DNA of 44,274 bases, from NCBI GenBank assembly GCA_030064795.1, contig JASJEI010000038.1:1-44274 (forward strand). Reading direction: 5' to 3'. The stretch's first letter is position 1. Each line of letters opens with the position of its first letter. Made by a program: the position numbers and the translations under genes. Origin of the DNA: Pleurocapsa sp. MO_226.B13. Its GTDB lineage: Bacteria > Cyanobacteriota > Cyanobacteriia > Cyanobacteriales > Xenococcaceae. Positions 9,237 through 17,795 of this stretch are shown here, piece by piece. The notes under the pieces are model-generated. The model had not been told where the DNA came from, ran no database searches, and saw only the letters and a list, made by a program, of their open reading frames with translations.

Positions 9237-10156
9237 TTTCCACAGATCGCCGAGTGGAAACGCTAATCCCTTGAAAATCCGACGCGATCGCTTTATCGAA
9301 CCAATTTTTGACCTGGACGTGAAGGGTGGGATGATTAGTTTTAAGTGCCAAGACGATCGGCAGCTTTTTTGGCACGAATTAAACGCACAATCTCAGGCGC
9401 GAGTTCCCATCGCATCGATAGTAATCACAGCTCCTTGAATATCGATTAATTCTAATAGGGCAGGAATCGCCGTTATTTCATTAGAATGATCTTCGACTTT
9501 TATTTGACCTAGGGTCAAATTTTGCTCTGCCACCCATGCTGTGACTAGATGCAAAGCTTTAATGCCTTGCTCGCGGTCATAAGACCCCCTCAAACACTTG
9601 CCATCTATGGGCACAATTTTTTGCTTTAATGAAGGAATTAGTTGTTGCACCCATTTAGTTAGACATTCTGAGAGAGCTATGGGATTAATCCTCTCAAATA
9701 ACCGACGAAAGGTGTCATCGCTCGGGATTCCATGAGGTAATTCTAAAAATTCTTCTAACCACTGTTGTTTACTGAGACCAGAATTTTCGATGTCTTCCCA
9801 GCCCTCAGCAGAGAGCGATGACAGCTAAAATTGCAATGACTAAAATATCTGTTAACAAGTGCTTTTTCGTTCGATTAACTCTCGGGTCTTTAATATCATT
9901 AAAATAACTGGATAAATCAGCTTGTATTTGGGAAATTGGGTTGAGTTTTGCGCTTTTAGCTGCTGGTTTTTCTGGCGATCGCTTTTACAGGTGCAAATCC
10001 TTTACCCATCAATTCTTTCCCCTAATCGTCTCAATTTACTCTAGTTAATATTGAAAGTATATTATCTAAGCGAAATTTTATTAGTTTTAAAAAAGAGATT
10101 GTATCAGGTAACTTTTGTCAAGGACATTTTATCCAAAATAAGATGAGCTAACCCTG

Positions 10157-10166
10157 ATAATTCAAG
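10157..10166. repeat. Right target-site duplication of ISAs1
   Basis: The decamer ATAATTCAAG is an exact copy of 8620-8629 and lies immediately beyond the right terminus of the element. Confidence 0.85.
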
Positions 10167-10197
10167 CTGATTGAAACTCGAATACGTTGGGCAATAA

Positions 10198-10530
10198 CTA
10201 CCCAGATAAAATGTAATATTTTTGACAAGATAAGGGGAAAAACTTAAGAGTTAATTGGCGTTTTTATGTTAAATTAACAACTTGTTTAATTCCTTGATGA
10301 ACTAATAAATGAATGCCTTTAAAACCTTGAAAGATCCAGCGTAATGTGGGACAGGCTGTTAATTTTCCTAACTGATGAGGAATTCCAGTTTGGGCATTAA
10401 ATAATTGACGACGAACCTCTCTTTGCCCAAGAGAATAAACCATCAAACACAAACCCCTTGATTTTCCGAGCATCATTCTGGATAATTCGCTACTTATTCT
10501 CCTGGTTATTCTCATGAAGCATCCCTTCAT
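10198..10530 (-). pseudogene. IS1634-family transposase C-terminal fragment
   Basis: The minus strand encodes GLCLMVYSLGQREVRRQLF, GIPHQLGKLTACPTLRWIFQ and FKGIHLLVHQG, the conserved C-terminus of IS1634-type transposases. An in-frame TAA follows NLT. The same frame then continues KRQLTLKFFPLSCQKYYIL to a TAG at 10198-10200, which matches the natural end of the family, so the TAA is a point lesion. Everything upstream of about 10475, including the catalytic core, is missing. Confidence 0.75.
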
Positions 10531-10536
10531 GAGAAT
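10508..10536. repeat. Perfect 12-bp-stem palindrome at the IS1634 breakpoint
   Basis: ATTCTCATGAAG and CTTCATGAGAAT are perfect complements around a 5-base loop. The hairpin lies near the point where recognisable transposase sequence stops, so it may mark an insertion or deletion junction. The 185 bases from 10537 to 10721 contain only an unrecognised open frame on the minus strand. Confidence 0.6.
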
Positions 10537-10721
10537 GACTGACCTTTAACCCATCTCTTCGGTGGCAATTTCATCTCACTTTTTTCTCCCTCAGTCGATT
10601 CTTTTTCCTTTCCTGATTCCAGAATGGTTTGGTTTGACCCCGATTTCAGACGCACTTCATCTGTGGGGCTGATGGATGTGGGATATATCTACAGCAAATA
10701 AGACTCTAAATACAAAAGTAA

Positions 10722-11327
10722 TCAATCTTTAATCAATTCTGCTTTAAGCGATCGCACGACTAAATTCCTAACTAGCTCGAAACCCCGACTAATCCTTTCA
10801 GGGTTGCGATATAGTTTGCCCATCAACATTGCACCTTCCATGGAGGTAATAATAGTTTCTGCTAATAAATCTGGATCTACATGAGATTTAAATTCAGCTT
10901 CTCCGTCTCGAATCAGATCGGCGATCGCCGTTTGCCACAGATCGAAGACTTCCTGTAAGTGATTGCGAAACGAGGGGTCTTGTTCTGCCAGATCGACGAT
11001 AAAATTCCCCAAGATACAGCCAGCACATTCGGGAGATTCTATTTGTTTTGCTTCTAGGCGATCGATAATCCATAAAATGCGATCGCGGGCATTATCTGCT
11101 TGCCGATAGGCAGGATCGAGAATATTAGATTTTAGTTGCGTCCATTCAAAGTCAATTAAGGCGTGTCCTAATTCTTGTTTAGAACGAAAATAATTATAGA
11201 AACTACCACTCGACGCACCACTAATCCGAAATAGCTCGTTAAGTCCCGTTCCCGTCAAACCCTTGCTGTGAACCGTATCGAATACAGACTTGAGTATATC
11301 TTCTCGCGTGCGCTTGAGATTAACCAT
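10722..11327 (-). CDS. TetR/AcrR-family transcriptional regulator
   Basis: This 201-residue repressor-type protein has an N-terminal helix-turn-helix (about residues 3-48) with the family pattern GLTGTGLNELFRISGASSGSF and YNYFRSKQEL. An all-helical ligand and dimerisation domain follows, with CAGCILGNF near residue 98 as in the AcuR/NemR-like subgroup. I chose the ATG at 11327 (MVNLKRTRED) because the upstream alternative at 11396 adds 23 residues with no homology pattern. It is divergent from the binding-protein gene at 11616, and the 290-base gap between them could hold shared operators. It may control that gene; I see no clear operator palindrome. Confidence 0.85.
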   Translation of the reverse strand: MVNLKRTREDILKSVFDTVHSKGLTGTGLNELFRISGASSGSFYNYFRSKQELGHALIDFEWTQLKSNILDPAYRQADNARDRILWIIDRLEAKQIESPECAGCILGNFIVDLAEQDPSFRNHLQEVFDLWQTAIADLIRDGEAEFKSHVDPDLLAETIITSMEGAMLMGKLYRNPERISRGFELVRNLVVRSLKAELIKD

Positions 11328-11615
11328 GAAAAAAGTAGGGGAATTTGATTGACGAATGTGAGGCTGACTGCTAAATATGTCAGGATTTCCAGACAATTAT
11401 AGCTAAATTCTAAATAGAAAGTTTTATTTAGTTTATGTCCATTGCCCAAGTAAAAATAGCAACTATGACTACATTTAGCTAAAAATAAACAAATTGCAAC
11501 GAAGCCTTCTTGAGATCGAACCTAAATACTTGAAACCTGTATCTTTAGTTACAGTAATTATTTAGAAAGAACATTCTAATTAATCACAACGGCTATGAAC
11601 TAGGAACAAAGAGCT

Positions 11616-13229
11616 ATGATTTGGAATACCCAGAATACAGCTACAGAATGGGAACTATCATGCGATCGCGGGGAGCTAAAAGATCTAGCAGTTAGTTGTT
11701 TAATCTGCGGTCAATTTCATAGCACGGAAGATCACTACAAATTTATGGCAGATATGCCCAGTCAGCCTGCTGGTTTGATTGAGGATCTGATGAAGATGGG
11801 TGTATACGATCGAGATGCCCTCAAGGTTGCTGAGAGTATTAGTAAAGCGGATTTGCAAAAGGCTTTATTTCTGAAAATTGCAGGACGCAATAATCCCAAG
11901 AGAGAGCGTTTGGTCAACGAACTAATCAAACAAGCAGGGGGTTTGGATGAGGCGTTTGCTGCTGCCTTCGGTCATAAGTCGGGTGAGTTTTACAACGATG
12001 CGATCCGTAACAGTCGTTTTACCCGTCGTCGGTTTTTACGTAACGTAGCAATTGGTGCAGCCTTGGTAACTTTAGCTAGCTGTAGCGGAGAACAACAGGC
12101 AATAGAAGCAACACCCGATGAAGAACCAATCGATGCAGGCAATTTGGAAAAAAAAGACCTTAAGGTGGCGTTTTTGCCTATAACCTGCGCTTCGCCGATA
12201 ATCATGTCAGATCCTTTGGGATTTTATCAAAAACACGGTTTAAATGTAGAATTACAAAAATATGCCAGTTGGTCGGTAGTACGGGATGCTGCGATCGCAG
12301 GAGAATTAGATGCCTATCATATGCTGGCACCGATGCCCATCGCCATGACTTTGGGTTTGGGTTCGACTGCTTTTCCCGTCAAGCTGGCAAGTATCGAAAA
12401 CAATAACGGACAGGGAATTGCTGTAGCCAATAAGCACAAAGGCAAAATCAACAGTGCTGCGGACTTTAAAGGCTTTACCATTGGCATTCCCTACGACTAT
12501 TCCAACCACAACCTAATTCTGCGCTATTACCTGGCTGCTGGCGGATTAAATCCCGATCGAGACGTTAAAACCACCGTCTTGCCTCCCCCTGATGCGATCG
12601 CCAAAATGGCAACGGGACAAATCGACGCTTTTATCTTGCCCGATAATTTTACTCAAAGAGTAGTTCACGACGATCTTGGTTTTATCCATATCCTCACCAA
12701 AGACATCTGGCCAGGACATCCTTGCTGTGCCTTTACCGCTAGTAACGCCTGGATTGAAGAATATCCCAATACCTTTAGGGCATTAAACAAAGCGATTATC
12801 GATGGGGCAAACTACGCCAATAAAGCCGAAAACCGCAAAGAAATCGCTGCTGCGATCGCACCGCGACAATATCTCAACCAACCAGTTGAAGTATTAGAAG
12901 CAGTAATGACGGGTAAGTTTGAGGATGGATTGGGTAACAATCTAGATGTACCCGATCGCATCAAGTTCGACCCCTATCCCTGGAAGAGTTTTGCTACTTG
13001 GATTTCTACTCAATTAGTCCGTTGGGATTATCTACCCGAAGAAAAAGCCAACTATACCGAAATTGGCGAACAAATATTTATGACAGATTTAGCCAGAGAA
13101 TTAGCCCAAGAATTGGGGGCAGAACCACCTCAAGAACTATTAAAAGTAGAAAAGCTAAAATTTGATGAATTAGACCCCACTCAACCCCAAGCATATCTTA
13201 AGGAACAGATCGATAAGTTCGGCGTTTAG
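11616..13229 (+). CDS. NrtA/CmpA-like ABC transporter binding protein with N-terminal extension
   Basis: The C-terminal ~375 residues form a periplasmic binding protein of the nitrate/bicarbonate/taurine (NMT1/NrtA) type, with LKVAFLPITCASPIIMSDPLGFY, GELDAYHMLAPMPIAM and GFTIGIPYDYSNHN. Before it, at residues 137-156, lies a twin-arginine/lipoprotein signal (RRRFLRNVAIGAALVTLASC) with a lipobox Cys at 156. Unusually, about 136 residues precede this signal and include a possible metal site, C16, CLICGQFH (C28, C31, H35) and H40. No in-frame ATG lies closer to the twin arginines than 77 codons, so the extension is real unless a TTG start near residue 110 is used. No permease or ATPase gene is adjacent. 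Substrate unknown; nitrate, bicarbonate or an organic sulfonate are all possible. Confidence 0.8.
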   Translation: MIWNTQNTATEWELSCDRGELKDLAVSCLICGQFHSTEDHYKFMADMPSQPAGLIEDLMKMGVYDRDALKVAESISKADLQKALFLKIAGRNNPKRERLVNELIKQAGGLDEAFAAAFGHKSGEFYNDAIRNSRFTRRRFLRNVAIGAALVTLASCSGEQQAIEATPDEEPIDAGNLEKKDLKVAFLPITCASPIIMSDPLGFYQKHGLNVELQKYASWSVVRDAAIAGELDAYHMLAPMPIAMTLGLGSTAFPVKLASIENNNGQGIAVANKHKGKINSAADFKGFTIGIPYDYSNHNLILRYYLAAGGLNPDRDVKTTVLPPPDAIAKMATGQIDAFILPDNFTQRVVHDDLGFIHILTKDIWPGHPCCAFTASNAWIEEYPNTFRALNKAIIDGANYANKAENRKEIAAAIAPRQYLNQPVEVLEAVMTGKFEDGLGNNLDVPDRIKFDPYPWKSFATWISTQLVRWDYLPEEKANYTEIGEQIFMTDLARELAQELGAEPPQELLKVEKLKFDELDPTQPQAYLKEQIDKFGV

Positions 13230-13254
13230 CCCCTGAACGATATTGAGCGACAGA

Positions 13255-13385
13255 TTTGCAATAGCGTAGCGGTTGCGAAGCATCTTACACGATTGCACAT
13301 GGCTGGGAAACCCAGCCGTGCCTCGTGCGCAAGTCCGAAGGACTCAGCCATGCCGTAGGCTTATCGCCACAAGCTTGTAGTTATT
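13255..13385. repeat. Palindromic dispersed-repeat cluster
   Basis: It contains a perfect hairpin GGCTGGG-AAA-CCCAGCC (13301-13317) and a smaller one GTCC-GAA-GGAC (13333-13343), preceded by GCGTAGC and GCGAAGC runs. These are the hallmarks of cyanobacterial small dispersed repeats. It follows the binding-protein stop codon by 26 bases and might also act as an mRNA 3' end. Confidence 0.5.
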
Positions 13386-13492
13386 CCCCGCAATGAACTA
13401 GGACAATGGCTCGATCCCAATGCCGATATTCTTTTGGACGAATAGATAGCTGCTTTTGACGACGAGATTTAGATTGGGCATCAAAACCACTT

Positions 13493-13609
13493 TTTTATCG
13501 AGTCAAAGAAGCTAAATTAAATAACATTCCTACTTATGTTAGCTTGATTAAGTTATTAGATAATTATCAATTTAATAATCAAAAATCAGAACTAGTTACT
13601 AAATTATAA
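13493..13609 (+). pseudogene. C-terminal remnant of an unrecognised gene
   Basis: One frame reads FYRVKEAKLNNIPTYVSLIK and continues to a TAA at 13607-13609. Just before it, 13391-13445 reads as another short fragment in a different frame ending LDPNADILLDE and stop. They may be parts of one decayed gene. The family is not recognised. From 13610 to 13835 there is only AT-rich low-complexity DNA with repeats of AAATATCT and TATTTAT. Confidence 0.3.
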
Positions 13610-13835
13610 AAAGCAAAAATTGATAAGTTTATTAATGAAATTTATCTAACCTAGCCAATTATAATTATTCAAAAATATCTAAAAATATCTAAAAAAATAT
13701 CTAAAAATAAAATTATCTTGGATCGAATTTCAAAAAAGCTTTGAAAGTATTTATTATTTATTATTTATTATTTAATTTAATTTTATTCCAAATATGTTAT
13801 GCAAAAAGAGAAGATTTGGGGAAACAAACACGAGT

Positions 13836-13883
13836 AAAATATACCTGAAAATATACCTGAAAATATACCTGAAAATCCACCTG
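13836..13883. repeat. 12-bp tandem repeat, four units
   Basis: Three exact copies of AAAATATACCTG (13836-13871) are followed by a fourth with two changes (AAAATCCACCTG). A short open frame runs through it on the minus strand (FRYI repeats), but that frame has no ribosome binding site or other support. Confidence 0.85.
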
Positions 13884-14226
13884 AACTTTTCCTCTGGTAA
13901 TGATTGTAAACTAACTCGATAATATCTATATATCAAAATTAATTCACTAAAATTAAAAAAGGAGAAGGGAAAAAAGTAATGGTTAGTATGTCTTTTGAAC
14001 AGCACCTATAAAACTGTAGAAATCTTCTGTGAAGATGAGCTGTGGTTGCGTCAGGTGCGATCGCCTCGCCACCCCCCATAGAAGCGATTTATCTCTTTCG
14101 GTGAGGTGGGATTCGAGACGTTTGTCAGATGTTTTTCCTAAGTTGAATCTCTACGATGAAGACAGTAAACAGCAATCAAACATACTTTCAATATCAACTT
14201 TTCCGAACCCAGGGAGATTGAAACCA

Positions 14227-14376
14227 ATGAATGTGCGATGGCAAAAATTGTTAGTGAAAACCAGTCTGTGGTTAACCACTGAGATTTGGTTCAACTTTTT
14301 AGGAATCGATAACTTGGCTGACTATAGCGAGTTTATTTTTGAGAAGAATGCGATCGTTCAGCTGCTACATAATTAA
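14227..14376 (+). CDS. Small conserved-looking hypothetical protein, 49 residues
   Basis: The peptide MNVRWQKLLVKTSLWLTTEI followed by NFLGIDNLADYSEFIFEKN has an amphipathic first half and an acidic end, and I recall similar short proteins in other cyanobacteria. The start at 14227 is preceded by GGGAG at a suitable distance (14210-14214). The longer open frame beginning at 14029 has no such support and its first 66 residues look random. It lies 15 bases upstream of the AraC-type regulator and is probably co-transcribed with it. Function unknown. Confidence 0.55.
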   Translation: MNVRWQKLLVKTSLWLTTEIWFNFLGIDNLADYSEFIFEKNAIVQLLHN

Positions 14377-14391
14377 ATATTAGGAGATAAA

Positions 14392-14910
14392 ATGACTAAG
14401 ATTTTAGTCAGTGATGAACATCCTGAAACCAAAAACCTTTTAATTAAATGCTTGGAAACAGCAGGATTTGAGGTGATTGGTGTAGAAAATGGTCTTGTTA
14501 GTGTTCAGTTAGCATATGAGAAATTCTCTACTACCACCGACAGTAAAGAATCAAATACTCAAGAGTCCATATTTCCATCCATTCCTCGACTGCGTGAGGT
14601 CTTTGAGTTTATCGAATTGAATTATCATCAAAATATTAGACTAAAAGAAGTAGCTCAAGCAGTTGGTTATTCCTCAGCTTACTTGACCGACTTAGTACGA
14701 AGACTTACTGGAAAAACAGTCAATAATTGGATTATCGAGCGTCGGATAGCCGAAGCAAGCACCTTGCTTTTAGAAACTAATCTCTCCGTTGAAGAAATTG
14801 CTTTTAAAGTAGGCTATCAAAATATCAATCATTTCTACTTTCAGTTTCGCAATTACTATAAAACTACCCCCCGAATTTGGAGAAAATCACAGCGTTGTAA
14901 AGTAATCTAG
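14392..14910 (+). CDS. AraC-type regulator with truncated receiver domain
   Basis: The 172-residue protein begins like a CheY receiver (MTKILVSDEHPETKNLL, ending ENGLVSVQLAYE at about residue 43). It then jumps to a linker and a complete AraC DNA-binding domain (about 68-168) with two helix-turn-helix motifs, IRLKEVAQAVGYSSAYLTDL and LSVEEIAFKVGYQNINHFYF. Full-length cyanobacterial REC-AraC proteins carry about 70 more receiver residues including the phosphorylated Asp. Here that part is missing, so control by phosphorylation is unlikely. An AGGAG (14382-14386) precedes the ATG. It sits directly upstream of the exoenzyme cluster but is separated from it by a terminator. Confidence 0.8.
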   Translation: MTKILVSDEHPETKNLLIKCLETAGFEVIGVENGLVSVQLAYEKFSTTTDSKESNTQESIFPSIPRLREVFEFIELNYHQNIRLKEVAQAVGYSSAYLTDLVRRLTGKTVNNWIIERRIAEASTLLLETNLSVEEIAFKVGYQNINHFYFQFRNYYKTTPRIWRKSQRCKVI

Positions 14911-15041
14911 AGCCAAACGCAAACTTAAAGAAATTAAAAGAAAGAATAGTTAAAATTAACAAACGCATTGCTATTTGAGAGTGAAATCATCTCAATTATC
15001 GAAGGATAAAAAAGTAGATTTACTAAGTCGTTAATTATTGC

Positions 15042-15085
15042 AGCCCTGAGTAATTTTTTTGGCAGTTGCTCAGGGCTATTTTTTT
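15042..15085 (+). terminator. Rho-independent terminator after the AraC gene
   Basis: AGCCCTGAG (15042-15050) pairs with CTCAGGGCT (15069-15077), followed by ATTTTTTTAT. It isolates the regulator from the exoenzyme cluster that starts at 15321, so that cluster should have its own promoter in about 15090-15320. Confidence 0.85.
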
Positions 15086-15320
15086 ATAAAGTTTTTTACA
15101 TTCATCTATTTCTTCTAACTAAATAAACTACAACTTGTCTAAAATACAATAAATCATCATCACCTAAAAATAATTAAATATCGCTGCTAGAAGTACCGAA
15201 AAATAGTTAATTATCAATCCAATTAGAAAGTAATATCCTTAGATTAAGAAAAAGCAAAAGGGATAGTAAACAAACTAAACTTTGCATTTCTTACAAAACT
15301 CTATTTTCCAAGAAAAAATC

Positions 15321-16028
15321 ATGACTGTGACACATAATTTCAATGTAGACCCAACAAGATCTGAGTCGGCTATCGGTGAAGCTGTCAGTATTGAACTTAA
15401 AAATCCTGCTCAACAGAATCAGGTTTCATCTAGTGAGCTTGCAGATTCTTCAGACTTAGCAACAATATATGTAATTAAGCAAGTTGTTGATAAGAACAAA
15501 ATTAAAGCTTTAACAAATGATTTGAATTTAGAAACAAAAAAACCTGATTTTGGTATTGGTGAAGCCGTCAGCATTGAACTTGAAACTACTGCTCTAGAGA
15601 ATCAGCCTCAATCTAGCGAGCTTGTAGATCCTTCCCCAATAGACTTGGCAACTTTATTGGTAATTCAGGAAGTTCTCAAGATCGTTAATAGTGAAAGGGG
15701 TCGAGTAGGATTGTCACCCCTCAGACTGCATTCGCAACTGACTGCAGCAGCTCAAGCACATTCCGACGATATGGCAAGGCATAATTTTCTGAGCCACACT
15801 GGTTCCGATGGTTCATCACCATTCGATCGCATGAGGCGATATGGTTATAATTTTCGATGGGCTGGAGAAAATGTGGCATCAGGTTATTCCTCACCTCAAG
15901 ATGTAATGCGAGGTTGGATGAATAGTAGTGGTCATCGTGCCAATATTCTCAATCCTAACTTCCGCGATATTGGTATTGGTTACGCTCTCGGAAATAGACC
16001 CTATTGGACACAAAAATTTGGGGCATAG
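15321..16028 (+). CDS. CAP (SCP/PR-1)-domain protein without signal peptide
   Basis: This 235-residue protein has a C-terminal CAP domain (about 118-235) in the short bacterial form, with the four conserved cavity positions visible: H147 in AQAHSDDM, E183 in GENVA, H205 in SGHRANIL, and the GIGYA strand. CAP proteins are normally extracellular, yet no Sec or Tat signal is present. The N-terminal 110 residues hold two related segments, each starting with IGEAVSIEL (residues 18-26 and 79-87) and followed by SSEL and DLAT, an internal duplication. I chose the ATG at 15321; the only upstream alternative is a TTG at 15282. First gene of a nine-gene co-directional cluster. Confidence 0.85.
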   Translation: MTVTHNFNVDPTRSESAIGEAVSIELKNPAQQNQVSSSELADSSDLATIYVIKQVVDKNKIKALTNDLNLETKKPDFGIGEAVSIELETTALENQPQSSELVDPSPIDLATLLVIQEVLKIVNSERGRVGLSPLRLHSQLTAAAQAHSDDMARHNFLSHTGSDGSSPFDRMRRYGYNFRWAGENVASGYSSPQDVMRGWMNSSGHRANILNPNFRDIGIGYALGNRPYWTQKFGA

Positions 16029-16136
16029 CTATTAAAGCTAATCGGGTTAGAACTAACAAAGCTCAAACAAACTGACACACAGTGTCTGAAAGTTCTGTCA
16101 ATAGAAATTTACAAAAATAAAGAGGTTAGTAGTCAA

Positions 16137-17432
16137 ATGGTAAACAATCAGAATCTAGCAATAGCTGAAAATGAATTAACAGGAAAATATCTAGTTTTGT
16201 TCCGTGAAGATGCAGTCACTGAAGGTATGCAAATGTTAAGCGATCTGGGCGGAATTAATGTGTCTAGCAGTGAACAATCCCAAACAGGTCAGTATAAACT
16301 TTTGAATACTTTAGGTGTTGCAGTAGTGAGTGCAGACCTCGAACAAATGCGCTCCCTGAGAATTTCTGCCGCAGAAAATAATCCTATCCTGGCAATTGAG
16401 CCAGAAAGGGTAGTTTATGCCTCAGCATATATAGGTTCTAGGAATCTAGAACTAGCCAACTCAATTGTTACTAACAATCTAACAACAGGATATCTACAAG
16501 GTTACCGCGATGCTGTCAACCATTTATTCGACTCCTTGGTTTCTGAAGAACAAACTCAACTTCTGAATCCACTTGTCAATGAATCTGTAGCAACTTGGGG
16601 ACTTCAAGCAACTAACGTGTTGGAATCATCTTCTAGTGGTCAGGGTATTAAGGTTGCAGTCTTAGATACTGGATTTGATTTCAATCATCCCGACTTTATC
16701 GGGCGAAGTATTATTAGCAAATCCTTTATTGAAGGGCAAGAAGTACAAGATAAAAACGGACATGGCACTCACTGCATTGGTACAGCTTGCGGTACTCGCC
16801 AACCAGTTCAATTACCGCGCTACGGTGTAGCATACAACTCGGAAATTTATGTCGGTAAAGTACTCAGTAATCAAGGCAGAGGGCCAGATGGAGGAATTCT
16901 TGAAGGTATTGAGTGGGCATTAGCCAATGAATGTCAAATTATCTCAATGTCTTTGGGTGGAAGAACTCAAGTCAACGAACCATACTCTCCTATATATGAG
17001 GCCGTTGCTCAACGAGCACTGCGTCGCGGTACTCTAATTATCGCAGCAGCTGGAAATGATAGTAATCGTGCCTCTGGTCGTATTGTTCCCGTTGCTCGCC
17101 CAGCTAACTGTCCTTCAATCATGGCAGTTGCAGCTCTTGACTCACAGCTACGAATTGCCAATTTTTCCAATCGAGGCATCAATCCAGAAGGAGGTCAGGT
17201 AGACATTGCAGCTCCTGGTGTAGGAGTCTACTCTAGCTGGTTAATGCCTACGCAATACAGAACAATTAGCGGTACGAGTATGGCAACACCACACGTTGCA
17301 GGCATCGCTGCTCTCTATGCAGAAACAAGTGGCTTGAGAGGACAAGAACTCTGGAATTATCTTACGCAGACTGCTCGTCGCTTACCCTTAGCTTCAGAAG
17401 ATGTCGGCACTGGTCTCATTCAAGCACCTTAA
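16137..17432 (+). CDS. Subtilisin-like serine protease (S8)
   Basis: This 431-residue peptidase has an intact catalytic triad: D177 in VAVLDTGFDFNHPDF, H209 in DKNGHGTHC, and S381 in SGTSMATPHVAG, with the oxyanion Asn at about 307 (AAAGND). Residues 15-95 resemble an inhibitor-I9-like prodomain (GKYLVLFRED, ending LAIEPERVVYA). There is no signal peptide, which is odd for an S8 enzyme with a prodomain. A small I9-like protein follows 32 bases downstream. It probably degrades proteins, either outside the cell after non-Sec export or inside as an intracellular subtilisin. Confidence 0.9.
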   Translation: MVNNQNLAIAENELTGKYLVLFREDAVTEGMQMLSDLGGINVSSSEQSQTGQYKLLNTLGVAVVSADLEQMRSLRISAAENNPILAIEPERVVYASAYIGSRNLELANSIVTNNLTTGYLQGYRDAVNHLFDSLVSEEQTQLLNPLVNESVATWGLQATNVLESSSSGQGIKVAVLDTGFDFNHPDFIGRSIISKSFIEGQEVQDKNGHGTHCIGTACGTRQPVQLPRYGVAYNSEIYVGKVLSNQGRGPDGGILEGIEWALANECQIISMSLGGRTQVNEPYSPIYEAVAQRALRRGTLIIAAAGNDSNRASGRIVPVARPANCPSIMAVAALDSQLRIANFSNRGINPEGGQVDIAAPGVGVYSSWLMPTQYRTISGTSMATPHVAGIAALYAETSGLRGQELWNYLTQTARRLPLASEDVGTGLIQAP

Positions 17433-17464
17433 TTAAACGATAAGTAAGGCAAAAGAAACTAGCT

Positions 17465-17704
17465 ATGTCCGAGGTAAATTTATTAATTTCTGTTGAAGAT
17501 ATTGACAGAGAACAAATTCTTGAAGTCGTTCAGGCCTTACAAACCTATGGAGTAAAAATAGAACGGGTAATGGAACAAATTGGAATAATCAGAGGTTCAA
17601 TTGACGCTGAAGAAGTCAAAGGGGTTTCTCAAGTTGAAGGTGTTGCTGCTGTCGAAGTCGAACAGGAATTTCAGCTTAAACCGCCAGAATCAGAAATTCA
17701 ATAG
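17465..17704 (+). CDS. Small I9-like protease-inhibitor/chaperone protein
   Basis: This 79-residue protein follows a beta-alpha-beta pattern: VNLLISVED, then helix QILEVVQALQTYG, then VKIERVMEQIGIIRGSI, then EEVKGVSQVEGVAAVEVEQE, then a strand. This is the shape of stand-alone subtilisin propeptide (inhibitor I9-like) proteins, which often sit beside serine proteases and may fold or inhibit them. It lies between the S8 and V8-like protease genes, 32 bases after the first. The family call rests on pattern and context, so it is moderate. Confidence 0.6.
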   Translation: MSEVNLLISVEDIDREQILEVVQALQTYGVKIERVMEQIGIIRGSIDAEEVKGVSQVEGVAAVEVEQEFQLKPPESEIQ

Positions 17705-17795
17705 ATATCTCTGCACACTGCTGTAAAATCCACATCCCCGTGCCACATAGGAAAATCAACTATTAAGAATACAGAAAGATAGAGGATAAATTACA

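Larger units (their letters stand above)
8691..10009 (-). pseudogene. ISAs1 transposase, frameshifted and interrupted
   Basis: Pieces of one DDE transposase lie in order on the minus strand. They are RVNRTKKHLLTDILVIAILA (about 9900-9820), AEGWEDIE and GIPSDDTFRRLFERI (about 9815-9690), VPIDGKCLRGSYDREQG with ITAIPALLELID and VITIDAMG (9650-9400), ALKTNHPTLHVQVKNWFD (about 9340-9290), LEKRCCWAVPLSEF (about 9150-9110), and FYLSSLPADAQNLGNAIRTH to GNAPRNLALLRRMALN (9025-8740). At least two or three frame changes (near 9965, 9815 and 9400-9345) and two inserted repeats (9165-9236 and 8829-8904) separate them. The order and motifs fix the family as ISAs1. Confidence 0.85.
8630..10156 (-). mobile_element. 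ISAs1-family insertion sequence, complete ends, dead
   Basis: The element begins CAGGGTAAGAGCGTCTC at 8630. Its other end, read inward on the minus strand from 10156, begins CAGGGTTAGCTCATCT, giving imperfect terminal inverted repeats. An exact 10-bp target duplication flanks it. It is 1527 bp long, slightly larger than family norms because two small repeats have inserted into the transposase gene. The single transposase gene runs on the minus strand and is broken by frameshifts, so the copy cannot transpose by itself. Confidence 0.85.

Noticed and set aside
13836..13883. CRISPR-like array
   Set aside because: The 12-bp units are directly adjacent with no spacers; a simple tandem repeat.
13772..14005. 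77-codon frame on the minus strand with FRYI repeats
   Set aside because: It is created by the 12-bp tandem repeat and AT-rich DNA; no start signal or homology pattern.
14029..14226. Upstream 66 codons of the 115-codon frame ending at 14376
   Set aside because: The residues look random and the better start, with GGGAG, is at 14227.
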